A stretch of DNA of 64,000 bases from Pseudoalteromonas sp. (GCF_018402495.1 NZ_JAGYIU010000003.1:310001-374000), one strand, 5' to 3'; counted from the stretch's first letter, positions 19,818 through 30,594 are shown. Program-made: numbers and translations. The notes: generated by a model from the sequence alone, not told the origin.

Positions 19818-22238
19818 CTATAGCGTATAACTAAAGCTTAACTTTGCATTTCTTTCCTCACCTGGCATACCGCCTAAAAACATGGCTTTAGAATAGTATT
19901 TTTTATTAAACAGGTTATTAATGTTTACTTGCATTTGCCAGTTGTCTGCTTTATAGCTAACTGCAGCATCATACACGGTATAAGCAGGGACGTAGCCGTT
20001 ATCAATACCGAACGAACTTGAGTTAGTACTGCGCTTATCAACAAACGTTAAGCCTGCGCTTAAATCTACTGCGTGAGGTAATTCAAATAACGCCGCAGAG
20101 TAAGTTACCCATGAGCTAGCAGTTACATAAGGCACGCCTTTTTGGCGAGTATCAAAGCTTGTGCTGTTTGGGTTGGTCTTATCGCGAGCATCTTGATAAA
20201 CACCGTTGATGTTAACTTTCCATTGATCGTTCAAATACGCATTTAAGTCAATTTCTACGCCTTTGGTTTGTTCTTCACCATCAAAGAAACTTTCCACTAC
20301 GTTTGGTGCAGACACGCCTGCTTCATAAAGTGGGTTGGCATATTCTAAATTAGTACGTGCACTTTCAAATACTACAATTGAAGCCAGTAATTGGTCATCA
20401 AACGCTTTAAAACGAAATCCTAAATCGTTACTAACAGATTCTGAGTCTTCTCTATCGGCTTCATTACCAGCAACAGAGCCAAGTACACTGTAGGCAGTAC
20501 GACCTTTTGAGTGATTTAAAAATAAAGCCATGTCAGCGCTTAATTGATAAGTAGCCCCTAAATTGTACGTTAAACCGCTATCTGAGGTGTTTGCCTCTGG
20601 CGTTGGGTTTGCGCGGCTTTGACTATAACGTGGGTCAACACCAAAATGCTCGTAACTTTGTTTTATACGATTATGAGCAATCCCAATACGGGTGGTGATT
20701 TTATCGTTAATGTAGGCAACATGCTGAAGGCCTAAACCCCATGCCTGTACTTTTTTATTATAATCGCTGGTTTTAAGCGGATCGTAATCATTAAATTCAC
20801 CCGTAGGCCAATTTGGCTGACGCATATCAAAAATATACGGCAGTGCGCCTTGGTAAATAACTTCACCGGCTTTGTTTTTAATGACCTTATCGGCATCGTA
20901 AATAGAATATTGTTTAAAACGAATATCACGATCTTCATAGTTGGCGTTAACCAGTAATTCGTTTTCTATGTTACCGAGCATAAAGTCATAACGTAAATCT
21001 AAAAAGTATTGCCATGATTTTTCATCCGCTTCTACTTGGCGGTACTCTTGGCGTCTGGCTGCAAAAGGGTATAACACGTCATCAACAACTAGCGGTGCGC
21101 GTGGATCTTGGTTGATCACGCCGTTACGTTTCCAGTAAACGTAGTTGTAAGCACCTGTTTGGCGGGCAAAACTTGAGGTGTAATTACGGTACTGTAGTTG
21201 TTGATTAACAAATAAATCATCACTAATGTAATAATTATGGGCTAATTTAAAACGCAGTTCTTCACCTTCGTTATCCTTTGCCATCGGTGATATTATGCCA
21301 TTGGTGCCAAAGTTAAATGGTGTTAAACCATCATTGCTTGCCAAAGAGTTAGCTAGTTCATTTCGTTGTGCTTCACTCAATTGCAAGCCACTTGCTGTAG
21401 GGTCATTCACTAAATCGGCGCCTGATACTTCACCTGCAGTTAAACCGTTAACCGATTCACTGTTAAAAATACGAATAGGGTGGCCGATAGAATCCACAGC
21501 AATGGCGTCCTTGATATAGGCTCCCGATAACACAAACGCATGTTGATCATTTAGTACATATTTTAAAGACGAATAAATTTCATCACGTTGTTCTTTTAAA
21601 TCACGAAAGCCATCGCTAGAGGCGGTTTTTGCCATGACTCGATAAGCTAAGTCGTCTGTTATTGCATTGGTGCTATCGAGTGCCAGTGAATAACTATCCC
21701 ACTGACCAATATCCATTTCTAAGGTATGTTGTTCGTTAAACTGTGGCTTTTTTTCAATCAGGTTAATCACACCACCAGCACTGCCCATGCCGTATAAACC
21801 AGTTGCTGGGCCTTTTAATACTTCAATTGATTCAACATTGGTTAAAGAACGAGTAGGATTAAATGTATTGCCTAATCCTGCACCACCGTACATGCCATCA
21901 TAGGTATAATTAGCACCTAAACCACGAATTACTAAATTATCACCAATGCCATAGTTGTTACCGGCTTGCGTTAAACCACTTACATTACGGATCACATCTT
22001 GTAAACTATCAATACCTTGCGATGCAATTAGCGCTTTATCAACAATGACCACGGGTGCAGGGGTTTCCATTAGTGACATATCAGATTTAGTGGCCAAACC
22101 TGAGCTCATTACCACTCGGTTTTGTTGCTCGTAAACACTAATACGTTCAATATCGGAATTAACTTGTGACTCGTTTGCCAATGCCAAGTGCGCGTTTAAG
22201 CACGCGAGTGTGAGTAGTGAGTATTGAAATCTTTTCAT
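19818..22238 (-). CDS. TonB-dependent siderophore receptor
   Basis: 806-residue outer-membrane transporter for a ferric siderophore, energised by TonB-ExbB-ExbD. Signal peptide about residues 1-21 (ALA-NE). The plug domain spans about 55-165 with PAPVVIVDKALI, VIRGLGANYTYDGMYGG and the VEVLKGPATGLYGMGSAGGVINL motif typical of FhuA/FpvA-type receptors. The 22-strand barrel ends with Phe-Ser-Tyr-Thr-Leu, a standard C-terminal Bam signal. A Fur box lies 36 bp upstream, so iron repression is expected. Siderophore identity not determinable. Confidence 0.93.
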   Translation of the reverse strand: MKRFQYSLLTLACLNAHLALANESQVNSDIERISVYEQQNRVVMSSGLATKSDMSLMETPAPVVIVDKALIASQGIDSLQDVIRNVSGLTQAGNNYGIGDNLVIRGLGANYTYDGMYGGAGLGNTFNPTRSLTNVESIEVLKGPATGLYGMGSAGGVINLIEKKPQFNEQHTLEMDIGQWDSYSLALDSTNAITDDLAYRVMAKTASSDGFRDLKEQRDEIYSSLKYVLNDQHAFVLSGAYIKDAIAVDSIGHPIRIFNSESVNGLTAGEVSGADLVNDPTASGLQLSEAQRNELANSLASNDGLTPFNFGTNGIISPMAKDNEGEELRFKLAHNYYISDDLFVNQQLQYRNYTSSFARQTGAYNYVYWKRNGVINQDPRAPLVVDDVLYPFAARRQEYRQVEADEKSWQYFLDLRYDFMLGNIENELLVNANYEDRDIRFKQYSIYDADKVIKNKAGEVIYQGALPYIFDMRQPNWPTGEFNDYDPLKTSDYNKKVQAWGLGLQHVAYINDKITTRIGIAHNRIKQSYEHFGVDPRYSQSRANPTPEANTSDSGLTYNLGATYQLSADMALFLNHSKGRTAYSVLGSVAGNEADREDSESVSNDLGFRFKAFDDQLLASIVVFESARTNLEYANPLYEAGVSAPNVVESFFDGEEQTKGVEIDLNAYLNDQWKVNINGVYQDARDKTNPNSTSFDTRQKGVPYVTASSWVTYSAALFELPHAVDLSAGLTFVDKRSTNSSSFGIDNGYVPAYTVYDAAVSYKADNWQMQVNINNLFNKKYYSKAMFLGGMPGEERNAKLSFSYTL

Positions 22239-22273
22239 AGAGTGATAACCATTCGCATTTGTTAATTTGCGAG

Positions 22274-22292
22274 AATGATAATGGTTATCATT
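22274..22292 (-). promoter_or_regulatory. Fur box upstream of the siderophore receptor
   Basis: AATGATAATGGTTATCATT fits the 19-bp Fur consensus with near-dyad symmetry. A weaker half-site GTGATAACCATT lies nearer the start codon, allowing a second dimer. Confidence 0.85.
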
Positions 22293-22532
22293 TTAAAATA
22301 AAATAAAAAGTTCAAACTTTTTTACTTTAATGAGGGTGTTTGCTTAATAGTTATACAATGTGATTTAAAAACAATCACATTTAAAAATATTAACGGGGTA
22401 TTGCAGTCCCTAGTTGGCTTTACCAAGAGAGAATTAAAAAAAAGTGTTGATGATTAAATGGGCAGTTTAGCTACATTAGCTAAAAAATTGTTAAGGTTGA
22501 GCTGAGCTCAACCTTATAAAGATGTATAGGGT

Positions 22533-23813
22533 TTACTGCTTGTAAACGACACCGGCTTTCATTACAAAAGGAATACGCTCTAGTGTAGAAATATTTTTAA
22601 GTGGGTTAGCACTCACCGCTATAATATCAGCAGCAAAACCGGTTTTAATTTGCCCCAGTTGTGAATCTGCCTTTAATAATTTAGCACTATTAATGGTCGC
22701 GGCTTGAATAGCTTGTAATTCACTCATACCAAATTCAACCATTCGCGAGAACTGTTTCGCATTATCACCATGCGGATAAATAGCCGCATCTGTACCAAAT
22801 ACCATGTTAACCCCAGCTTCAACGGCGCGTTTAAAGCTGTCTCTTTGCTTTTTAGAAACAAGGCGTTCTTTATTTAGGTTCTCTTCATCTACCCCATTTT
22901 GCTCACCAAAGCTCAGTGTATACTCGGTATTATAAATATCCATAGAGAGCCAAGTACCGTGCTTTATAGCAAGCTCAATCGCTTCATCGTCTAAAAAGCT
23001 AGCATGCTCTACGCTGTCTACACCGGCTTTAATGGCTGTTTTAATGCCGTTAGTGCCGTGTGCGTGAGCCGCAACAGGTAATTCTCGCATGTGCGCTTCA
23101 TCCACAATGGCTTTCATTTCTTCAAATGCGTATTGTTGTATGCCCACCTTTGTGCCTTTAGAAAATACCCCACCAGTTGCACATAATTTAATTGCATTAG
23201 CGCCATATTTAATATTTTCACGTACTTTAATTCGAACAGCCCATGGGCCATCAGCAACCCCTGAGGCGGTATATTTCATTTCTGGAGGCAAACGATTATT
23301 GTCACAATGTCCGCCAGTAATCCCCAAAGAAGGGCCTGCAGCCCAGATGCGAGGGCCAATAATATCACCTGCATTAATGCCGTCGCGAACCGCAATAACA
23401 CTAAAGCCTTCTGCACCTAGGTTACGCACTGTGGTAAAGCCGGCTTCTAATGTTTTTTTAGCAAAGTAACTGGCTTTAATAGCCATACGCGGTACTGATT
23501 GGCCTAAACGTTCACTGCGCGAAACGGTTGGATCGCTGGTTAAATGCACATGCATATCCATCAACCCCGGCATTAAGGTGAGTTCAGGTAGGTTAATCAG
23601 TTCATCATTACTGGTAAGCGATGGCTTTTTATTAAATTGAATTTGGCTTATTACACCCTCGTCAATCGCGATTAACGGATTAGCTTTTAGCTCTCCAGTT
23701 TTTACATCAAGCAAAGCTTTGGCCGATATATAGGTGGTTGCCAGTGTACTTGCGCTGGTTAAGCTCAGTAATGCGATTGATGTAGTTAGTAAATGTTTTT
23801 TTATTTTGATCAT
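22533..23813 (-). CDS. Exported amidohydrolase (imidazolonepropionase/prolidase-like)
   Basis: Metal-dependent hydrolase of the amidohydrolase superfamily, 426 residues, with a signal peptide (about 1-25, TLA-TT), so periplasmic. Metal-site motifs: MDMHVHLT (HxH), ANAIKLCATGG (Lys that is carboxylated in the family), AHAHG and SVEHASF (His ligands), FGTDAAIYPHG (Asp). Related Alteromonas/Pseudoalteromonas proteins are annotated as Xaa-Pro dipeptidases or imidazolonepropionase-like, but the substrate cannot be read here. The neighbour DUF885 protein on the other strand suggests peptide scavenging (inference). Confidence 0.87.
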   Translation of the reverse strand: MIKIKKHLLTTSIALLSLTSASTLATTYISAKALLDVKTGELKANPLIAIDEGVISQIQFNKKPSLTSNDELINLPELTLMPGLMDMHVHLTSDPTVSRSERLGQSVPRMAIKASYFAKKTLEAGFTTVRNLGAEGFSVIAVRDGINAGDIIGPRIWAAGPSLGITGGHCDNNRLPPEMKYTASGVADGPWAVRIKVRENIKYGANAIKLCATGGVFSKGTKVGIQQYAFEEMKAIVDEAHMRELPVAAHAHGTNGIKTAIKAGVDSVEHASFLDDEAIELAIKHGTWLSMDIYNTEYTLSFGEQNGVDEENLNKERLVSKKQRDSFKRAVEAGVNMVFGTDAAIYPHGDNAKQFSRMVEFGMSELQAIQAATINSAKLLKADSQLGQIKTGFAADIIAVSANPLKNISTLERIPFVMKAGVVYKQ

Positions 23814-23963
23814 TTTTATTATTTAATTATTTAAATTTACCTGAATGTAGCAACCATTAGCTATTGAGTAAATTATTTAGCGACGAATCCCACTCACCGT
23901 AATTGCTTTATTTAAGCCATTTTAAACCGCATAATTGGCGGGTAAAAACTAACAAGGATCTTT

Positions 23964-25781
23964 ATGAAAGTTATTAAAATAGCACTGGTTGCCAGTAGCG
24001 TTATGTTTGCCTTAAGTGGTTGTATGAGCACCAGCTCACAATTAAACACAAATCAGCCAGTCGCGCCTGTAATAAGCGAATTATCAGCCGAGCAGCAATT
24101 AGATGTGCTCGTTGCACAGTACTACGATGAGTCATTAACCTTTAATCCCTTAAGCGCCACTTATAACGGTCGCCATGAATTCGATGATCAATTCTTGCCG
24201 GTGATATCGCAGGCTAATCGTGATAAAAAAACTGCTTTTTATAAAAAATATCAACAACGTTTAACGCTAATCGATGAATCACAATTAACAGGGCAGGCAC
24301 TACTTAACTTTGAAGTATTATCGCGAGATTTAGCCCTGAAGCTTGAGGGCATGCAATATAAAGATTATTTGTTACCGATTAACCAAATGTCGGGAGCACA
24401 TAATACCTTTGCTGGATTTGGTTCAGGGCAAAGTGCACAGCCCTTTAATACTGTTGCCGACTATGAGCAATTTATTAAACGTGCTGATGGTTTTGTGAAA
24501 TGGTTAGCCAGTGTTGAACAATCAATGGCGCAAGGTGTTAAACAAGGCGTGGTATTGCCTATGCCATTGGCTAAAAAATTATTGCCTCAGTTTAACGTGC
24601 ACGTAGTAACTAACGCAGAAGATTCATTATTTTATTCACCAATAAAGGCCATGCCCGACTCATTTTCTAATGCACAAAAACAGCAACTCACTGAGCAGTA
24701 TAAAACGCTTATTTTAGATAAATTAGTGCCTGCTTATCAGCGTATGAGTGAGTTTTTACTCAACGATTATATTCCTCATGCTCGTGATTCTGTTGGTTAT
24801 GCTGATTTACCTAATGGTAAAGCGTGGTACGAATATCAAATCAAGAAAAACACCACGTTGAGTTTATCAGCAGATGAAATTCATGACATTGGCTTACGTG
24901 AAGTGGCTCGAATTTTAAGTGAAATGAAAACGGTTAAAAATACCGTGGGATTTAAAGGCGATTTAGCATCGTTTTTTGAGCACTTACGTGACTCTGACGA
25001 GTTTTATTATAAAACAGCCGATGAGTTAATTGCCGCCTATGAAAATATTAAACTAAAAATAGATGCGCGTTTACCGCGATTGTTTAATATTGAGCCTAAA
25101 GCCCCTTACATTGTTAAAGCAGTAGAAGCGTATCGTGCGCAATCGGCAGCAGGGGCATCTTATGCTGGGCCTGCACCAGATGGTTCTCGTCCGGGTATCT
25201 TTTACATTAATGCTTACAACTTAAAAGCGCAGCCTAAGTTTTTACTTGAAACGCTGTCTATTCATGAAGCAGCACCTGGTCATCACTTTCAAATTGCACT
25301 GCAACAAGAAGTAGAAAGCCTGCCTGATTTTCGTAAATTTGGCGGCTACACGGTGTTTGCTGAGGGCTGGGCATTATACGCAGAGAGTCTTGGCAAAGAG
25401 CTTGGCTTATTTACCGACCCGTATATGTGGTATGGGCGTCTTAACGATGAGCAGCTAAGAGCTATGCGTTTAGTGCTTGATACAGGCTTTCATGCCAAAG
25501 GGTGGACACGTCAACAAGGCATTGACTACATGTTAGCTAACTCTTCAATGGCAAAAAGCGATGTAATTGCTGAAGTGGAACGTTATATTGCATGGCCTGG
25601 GCAAGCATTATCGTACAAATTGGGTGAGTTTAAAATTAAAGAGCTTAGAGATTACGCCCACCAGCAGTTAGGCGAGCAATTTGATATTAAAGCCTTTCAT
25701 ACGCAAATATTAATAGATGGCGCATTGCCTATGCCTATCTTAGAGCAAAAAATTAAACGTTGGGTTAAATCTCAGCAGTAA
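23964..25781 (+). CDS. DUF885 family lipoprotein, putative metallopeptidase
   Basis: 605-residue lipoprotein: the lipobox LSGC places the lipidated Cys at residue 19. The DUF885 domain fills the rest, with the HEAAPGHH motif at 434-441 that resembles a zinc metallopeptidase HExxH variant (HE..PGHH), plus GWALYAESLG supplying a likely third acidic ligand. Homologues are typical of Alteromonadales and Xanthomonadales. Peptidase activity is inferred from the motif. ATG preceded by AAGGATC. Divergent from the amidohydrolase gene. Confidence 0.88.
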   Translation: MKVIKIALVASSVMFALSGCMSTSSQLNTNQPVAPVISELSAEQQLDVLVAQYYDESLTFNPLSATYNGRHEFDDQFLPVISQANRDKKTAFYKKYQQRLTLIDESQLTGQALLNFEVLSRDLALKLEGMQYKDYLLPINQMSGAHNTFAGFGSGQSAQPFNTVADYEQFIKRADGFVKWLASVEQSMAQGVKQGVVLPMPLAKKLLPQFNVHVVTNAEDSLFYSPIKAMPDSFSNAQKQQLTEQYKTLILDKLVPAYQRMSEFLLNDYIPHARDSVGYADLPNGKAWYEYQIKKNTTLSLSADEIHDIGLREVARILSEMKTVKNTVGFKGDLASFFEHLRDSDEFYYKTADELIAAYENIKLKIDARLPRLFNIEPKAPYIVKAVEAYRAQSAAGASYAGPAPDGSRPGIFYINAYNLKAQPKFLLETLSIHEAAPGHHFQIALQQEVESLPDFRKFGGYTVFAEGWALYAESLGKELGLFTDPYMWYGRLNDEQLRAMRLVLDTGFHAKGWTRQQGIDYMLANSSMAKSDVIAEVERYIAWPGQALSYKLGEFKIKELRDYAHQQLGEQFDIKAFHTQILIDGALPMPILEQKIKRWVKSQQ

Positions 25782-25877
25782 CATAATCGCGCAAAGTCAT
25801 TATTTGAACAGGGATTGGCTTTGCGCGCTTTGCTGCAATACGTTAGAATGCGCGCTCTTAAAAGGCGCGAGAACACC

Positions 25878-26390
25878 ATGTTTGATCAACAATTAGCAAA
25901 AACCCAATTTTGGCTTAGCAAAAGTCTCAATGAAATGAACCAGCAAGAATGGGAAGCCATTTGTGACGGATGTGGTAAGTGTTGTTTAAACACCTTTATT
26001 GACAGCGAAGATGAAGATGACTTTACCGCCACCGATCAGCTAAGAGCAGGTGAGCAACTGATATTTACCAATATTGTTTGCCAATACCTTGATAACACAA
26101 CCTGTGGTTGTAGTGAATACGAAAACCGCCAAACCTTAGTGCCTTCTTGCGTTAAGCTTACCAAAAAAAACCTCAAAGACATTTTCTTTATGCCCCAAAG
26201 CTGCAGCTATCGGCGTTTACAAGAAGGGCGTGGTTTAGCAACGTGGCATCCGTTACTTAATAACGGCGATAAAACTAAAATGCACGAGCTAAACATTTCA
26301 GTCAAAGATAAAACCGTAAAAGATTGTGATGTAAAACTAGAAGATTTTGATCTTTATATAGCCGAGTGGCCGACCAAGGATTGCAATTAA
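25878..26390 (+). CDS. ycgN: YcgN family Cys-cluster protein (UPF0260)
   Basis: 170-residue cytoplasmic protein with the cysteine pattern of the YkgJ/YcgN superfamily: CDGCGKCC early (residues about 30-37), then NTTCGCSEY, PSCVKL and PQSCSYRRL, which could bind zinc or an Fe-S cluster. Function unknown in the family. I start at ATG 25878 (MFDQQLAKTQFW), since the upstream 21 codons do not fit known members. The stop TAA overlaps the ATG of the methyltransferase (TAATG), so the two are translationally coupled. Confidence 0.9.
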   Translation: MFDQQLAKTQFWLSKSLNEMNQQEWEAICDGCGKCCLNTFIDSEDEDDFTATDQLRAGEQLIFTNIVCQYLDNTTCGCSEYENRQTLVPSCVKLTKKNLKDIFFMPQSCSYRRLQEGRGLATWHPLLNNGDKTKMHELNISVKDKTVKDCDVKLEDFDLYIAEWPTKDCN

Positions 26391-26905
26391 TGAGTAAATT
26401 ACAAGCAAGTATTGGTTTAATTAATCCTAAAAGCCCAACCAACGTGGGGGGCGTATTACGCGCCGCAGGTTGTTATGACGCAAAGCAGGTTTTTTTTACT
26501 GGCAACCGTTATTTAAACGCACAAAAATTTCATACCGATACTAAAAATGTAGTGCAACGTATTCCATTAACCGCTACCGATAATTTAGCGTCATGTAAGC
26601 CTGAAGGTGCTAAAGTGGTGGTGATAGAGCTAATAGAAGGGGCAACTCCCTTGCCTGAGTTTACCCACCCTGAGAACGCCTTTTATGTATTTGGTCCAGA
26701 GGATGGCTCTGTGCCAAAAGAGGTTTTAAAATGGTGCGATGAAGTGGTGTATATCCCCACCATAGGGTGTATGAATTTAGCGGCAACCTGTAATGTTGTC
26801 CTCTATGACCGACTCGCCAAGTTGGGTGGTATTCAAAGTAGCGATGAAACCATTATCACTTCACGCGATACTAATAATAAAATGAAATGGCAAAAACAAC
26901 CTTAA
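26390..26905 (+). CDS. SpoU/TrmH family RNA methyltransferase
   Basis: 171-residue SPOUT-class (trefoil-knot) S-adenosylmethionine-dependent 2'-O-ribose methyltransferase. Motif 1 is NPKSPTNVGGVLRAAG, motif 2 YVFGPEDGSVPKEVL, and motif 3 VVYIPTIGCMNLAATCNVVLYDRL, which forms the SAM-binding knot. It lacks the N-terminal substrate-binding extension of TrmB/RlmB, so the target RNA is unclear. Starts at ATG 26390 sharing one base with the ycgN stop; AAGGA lies just upstream. Confidence 0.85.
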   Translation: MSKLQASIGLINPKSPTNVGGVLRAAGCYDAKQVFFTGNRYLNAQKFHTDTKNVVQRIPLTATDNLASCKPEGAKVVVIELIEGATPLPEFTHPENAFYVFGPEDGSVPKEVLKWCDEVVYIPTIGCMNLAATCNVVLYDRLAKLGGIQSSDETIITSRDTNNKMKWQKQP

Positions 26906-27171
26906 ACATATTTGTTGTTTAAGGTTCATCCCTTCCTAAATGTAAATGAACACATAATCTGTCGATGTCAGTTATTTAACTAATTTTAATAAAGTTAAAC
27001 AGCGTTTGTTGTAATTTAAAAACACCATTTATCACCTGCCAAGACGTTACATATCTCAGTATTTATTATTATTTTTGTTCTTTAATTTCATTGAAGCCAT
27101 ATTTGCTAAGACATTCAGTTAAAAATTTGTTAAAAATATGACGGTAATAATGATTAACACTTAAGGTACTT

Positions 27172-29061
27172 ATGCTCAGCTCACTAAAATTCACCTCCAA
27201 AATCACCATTGCTGCATCACTCGTGTTAGTTCTAGTGCTAGGTGTTTTCACCATAAATAATTATTTTTCAATGCGGCATCAAACTCAAGAGCAGTTATCG
27301 CTGATACTAGAACAAAACTCTGAGTCTGTTTCTAAAAACATTGCAAGCTGGCTTAATAATAAATTAGCGATTGTGATTTCTATTGCAAAAACATACCAAG
27401 ATGACGATGCCAAGTCTTTAACGCTTTCGCAATTAAATACAGCTGAGCTTGCGGGGGATTTTAAAAATACCTACATAGGTAAATCATCGGGTACGTTTAT
27501 TTTAAATGATCAAAGTGTTGTGCTCCCCAGCGATTTTGATGCGACAAGTCGCCCTTGGTATAAATTAGTAGAAAATAAAACAACAACGGCTTTTACAACG
27601 CCTTATATTGATGTGACGACCAACGAACTGACAATTTCAGCCGTTGCCCCTATTAATAGTAATGGTCAATTTAAAGGGGTAGCGGGGGCAGATATTGATA
27701 TGCAAACCATCGCTGAAATTATTGGAGATATTGATTTTTTAGGACTCGGTTATGGTTTCTTACTTGATAATAAAGGGCAAATATTAAGTCACCCTGATAG
27801 TAAATTAAATTCAAAAACAGTCGCTGACTTAATGGGTAAAAATACACCGTTAGAAGGAGAATTTACAGAGTATCAAGTAGCCGATGAAACCTCGTTGGTA
27901 TCCTTTACTAAAATTCGTGGTATTGAAAACGTTGATTGGTATCTAGGTGTAGTAGTTAATAAAGATAAAGCGTATTCAAGCGTTTCTTCGTTTGGTCAAA
28001 AGGCAATTGTATTTTTAATTATTGGTATTTTAGTGATTGTTGCATCACTGGAATTTTTACTGCGCTATTTGATGCGCCCTATGTATCGTCTCAATGATGC
28101 CATTAGAGATATAGCGCAGGGAGAGGGCGATTTAACCTGTCGGTTAAGCGTTGAAAACGATGACGAATTTGGTCAATTGAGCAATTCGTTTAATATTTTT
28201 ATAGAAAAAATCCAAAATTCAATAATTCAGGTTAAATCTTCAACGCAGTTACTCGAAACGGCAGTCGCTAAATTGGTCACGCAAACAGACTCAACATTAA
28301 CTATGTATGATGACCAAAGTGAGCGCACCAATAGTGTGGCGTCGGCAATCAACCAGTTTTCAGCCACCTCAACAGAAATTTCAACCAGCGCCAGTAATGC
28401 CTCGACGCTTGCTAAAGATGCAGATCAATACTGTGCTAAAAACCAGCAAACTCTCATAAATAATGTGTCAAGTATTCATCAACTATCACAAAATATAGAG
28501 CAAGCGCAAGAAACCATAAATAGTTTAGATTCGCATACCGCTAATATAGGTAATGTACTGGCAGTAATAAAAGGGGTGAGTGAGCAAACCAATTTGCTGG
28601 CTTTAAATGCGGCGATAGAGGCAGCACGTGCTGGCGAGGCGGGAAGAGGGTTTGCGGTTGTTGCTGATGAAGTAAGGCAACTAGCACAGCGTACTCAGCA
28701 ATCAACGCAAGAAATAGAAAACACCGTCATTGAATTGCAAAAAGGCTCAAGCTCAGCCGTTGAACTGATGAAAACCAGTTTAGAAGAAAGTGAAAAAAGT
28801 GTTCAGCAAGCGGATGCGGTTGGCGATGTAATGAAACAAATAATCAGTGCGATAAAGCAAATAACCGATGCCAATCATAGTGTGGCCAATGCCACGGATG
28901 AGCAAAATCAGGTGGTTAAGTCATTGCACGCTGATATTCACGTTATTAGTGATTTATCGACACAAGGTCAGTCAAATCTAAATCTTACTTTAGAAGAATG
29001 CACTAAGCTCAAGCATCAATTTAGTGACTTAGAGCGTATGGTTAAAAAATTCAAAGTATGA
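27172..29061 (+). CDS. Methyl-accepting chemotaxis protein with dCache sensor
   Basis: 629-residue inner-membrane chemoreceptor. A TM segment at about 9-30, a periplasmic dCache-1 domain at about 38-270 ([30 protein letters not shown] motifs), a second TM at about 280-300, HAMP at about 300-355, then a long coiled-coil signalling domain. The hairpin tip reads [19 protein letters not shown] (about 469-487) and contacts CheA/CheW. No C-terminal CheR-binding pentapeptide. Its stop overlaps the following GGDEF gene by 4 nt (ATGA). Confidence 0.93.
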   Translation: MLSSLKFTSKITIAASLVLVLVLGVFTINNYFSMRHQTQEQLSLILEQNSESVSKNIASWLNNKLAIVISIAKTYQDDDAKSLTLSQLNTAELAGDFKNTYIGKSSGTFILNDQSVVLPSDFDATSRPWYKLVENKTTTAFTTPYIDVTTNELTISAVAPINSNGQFKGVAGADIDMQTIAEIIGDIDFLGLGYGFLLDNKGQILSHPDSKLNSKTVADLMGKNTPLEGEFTEYQVADETSLVSFTKIRGIENVDWYLGVVVNKDKAYSSVSSFGQKAIVFLIIGILVIVASLEFLLRYLMRPMYRLNDAIRDIAQGEGDLTCRLSVENDDEFGQLSNSFNIFIEKIQNSIIQVKSSTQLLETAVAKLVTQTDSTLTMYDDQSERTNSVASAINQFSATSTEISTSASNASTLAKDADQYCAKNQQTLINNVSSIHQLSQNIEQAQETINSLDSHTANIGNVLAVIKGVSEQTNLLALNAAIEAARAGEAGRGFAVVADEVRQLAQRTQQSTQEIENTVIELQKGSSSAVELMKTSLEESEKSVQQADAVGDVMKQIISAIKQITDANHSVANATDEQNQVVKSLHADIHVISDLSTQGQSNLNLTLEECTKLKHQFSDLERMVKKFKV

Positions 29062-30161
29062 AGAGTAAAGCAAAAGTAAATAAGCATAATTGGCGCAACT
29101 TAATTAACATAGACAGTGTTTATAGTTTTGATAAACAACGCCAAATGTTTTCATTATTCACTATGATAGCGATTTCATTGGTGTTAATTACTTATTTAGT
29201 CATTGCCAACCATCAAGTGTATGCGCCCATGTTAACTGCGGCGTTAATTTTGGTGAACCTTACTATTGTCGGGTGTATTATTTATTTTATAAAAACCAGA
29301 GAGATTGATGCAATCGCTCTTATTACATCAGTGATTGTATTTGTGATGTGTTTAGCTTTGGTATACACCGGGGGAAAACAAAACACCGCTTTGTATTGGT
29401 TAATGTTTTACCCTGTTGTTGTGTTTGCCATACTCGGCGTAAAATTGGGGGGTTGGTTAAGTAGTGCGATGTTATTGAGCTCTGTTGTTTTGCTCTATGG
29501 TCCTGATGTAGGGCAGGTTGTGTATGGTGAGGTAGAAAAGACCCGTTTTGTTGCTGCGTTTTCATTAGTGTTGGTTTTTTCTTTTATCGGTGAGTATTTT
29601 CGTCACCGCAGTCACCTTGCCATTGCAGATATTACTTTAGAACAAAAGCAACATGCATACACGGATCAACTCACAGGTGCACCTAATCGACGTTTTATTA
29701 CGTCGCATTTTTTAAATCTTGCCGCCTCAAGACCCGCACATTATTTACCGCTGTCTATTTTACTTATTGATTTAGATAAATTTAAGTCATTAAATGACAC
29801 CTATGGCCATGATTTTGGCGATACGGTATTAATAGAGTTTACTAAATTATTAGAGTCGCAATTTCCTGCAACTGCGCTCAAAGCACGTTATGGTGGTGAA
29901 GAATTTGTGGTTATTTTACCGCAGTTGACCACCATAGAAGCGAGCATTTTAGCTAATCGTTTCAGGGAATGTGTACAACAACATGTGTTGTTAACCGATA
30001 AACAGCAACATGTGTCGTTAACATGCAGTATTGGTATTGCACAGGCTAATCATGTTGATGATTACAACCAAGCTTTAAAACAAGCGGATGATTATTTATA
30101 TCAAGCTAAAGCTCAAGGACGAAATAAAGTGATATGTGCACACGCCCAGCATACGGATTAA
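29058..30161 (+). CDS. Membrane diguanylate cyclase (GGDEF)
   Basis: 367 residues: six or so predicted TM helices in the first ~180 residues without a recognised sensor domain, then a GGDEF domain with active-site GGEEF at 279-283 ([12 protein letters not shown]), so it should synthesise cyclic di-GMP from two GTP. No RxxD inhibitory site directly upstream of the signature was seen; no EAL domain. The ATGA overlap with the chemoreceptor gene means coupled translation, suggesting that the two respond together. Confidence 0.92.
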   Translation: MKSKAKVNKHNWRNLINIDSVYSFDKQRQMFSLFTMIAISLVLITYLVIANHQVYAPMLTAALILVNLTIVGCIIYFIKTREIDAIALITSVIVFVMCLALVYTGGKQNTALYWLMFYPVVVFAILGVKLGGWLSSAMLLSSVVLLYGPDVGQVVYGEVEKTRFVAAFSLVLVFSFIGEYFRHRSHLAIADITLEQKQHAYTDQLTGAPNRRFITSHFLNLAASRPAHYLPLSILLIDLDKFKSLNDTYGHDFGDTVLIEFTKLLESQFPATALKARYGGEEFVVILPQLTTIEASILANRFRECVQQHVLLTDKQQHVSLTCSIGIAQANHVDDYNQALKQADDYLYQAKAQGRNKVICAHAQHTD

Positions 30162-30164
30162 TTT

Positions 30165-30205
30165 TTTATATTAATCCGCAAAGGTCAACAGGCCCTAGTT
30201 TAAAC
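30165..30205. repeat. Fragment of a second intergenic repeat family
   Basis: The stretch AATCCGCAAAGGTCAACAGG (30173-30192) is, in reverse complement, close to TAGGGCGTGTTGCTTTTGTG at 41773-41792, and part recurs as GCAAAGGTTAACAGGCTCT near 41908. It follows the GGDEF gene stop directly. Confidence 0.45.
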
Positions 30206-30218
30206 CAGTTGTTTGAAT

Positions 30219-30373
30219 ATAATACCAATTTTATTAACTAGCGTATTAAATAACTCGCTTCCTGCGTTAAAAATTATTTATATAGAACAACTATGTATCA
30301 TAATTTTCGCCATGTTATCGCGTTATTTCCTTGTCGATATAATTGCTCACTAATTTAATGCAATTGGTATAAT
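30219..30373. repeat. MITE-like repeat, copy B
   Basis: About 154 bp. Terminal inverted repeats are ATAATACCAATTTTATTAA at the left and, read inward from the right, TTATACCAATTGCATTAAA. The central sequence is colinear with copy A at 16500. No open frame. It sits between the GGDEF gene and the TonB2 operon promoter. Confidence 0.75.
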
Positions 30374-30436
30374 TAAGTGACTAATACACAGCTGTTTTCA
30401 TTAAAGCGCAAACACTAAAAGTCTATTTTATTACCG

Positions 30437-30480
30437 CTGTCATAAAAAAGACTTTTTAGCGCAACACGCTTGTCATTTTT
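30437..30480 (+). promoter_or_regulatory. Candidate PhoB-type direct repeats upstream of the TonB2 operon
   Basis: CTGTCAT at 30437-30443 and TTGTCAT at 30470-30476, exactly 33 bp (3 x 11) apart on the coding strand. Half-sites of the Pho box CTGTCATAWAWCTGTMA repeat every 11 bp. The intermediate positions are weak (AAGACTT, GCGCAAC). TATACA at 30485-30490 could be the -10. Regulation by PhoB is inference. Confidence 0.5.
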
Positions 30481-30594
30481 AATCTATACACTTTCGCTCA
30501 TTGAATATAAGTCGCTTTAAAATGTTTTTAAAACATATAAAAGTGCTTAACAAACACTAGCAAATCCGCTAATTAACGAGCAAAGGTGCATACG

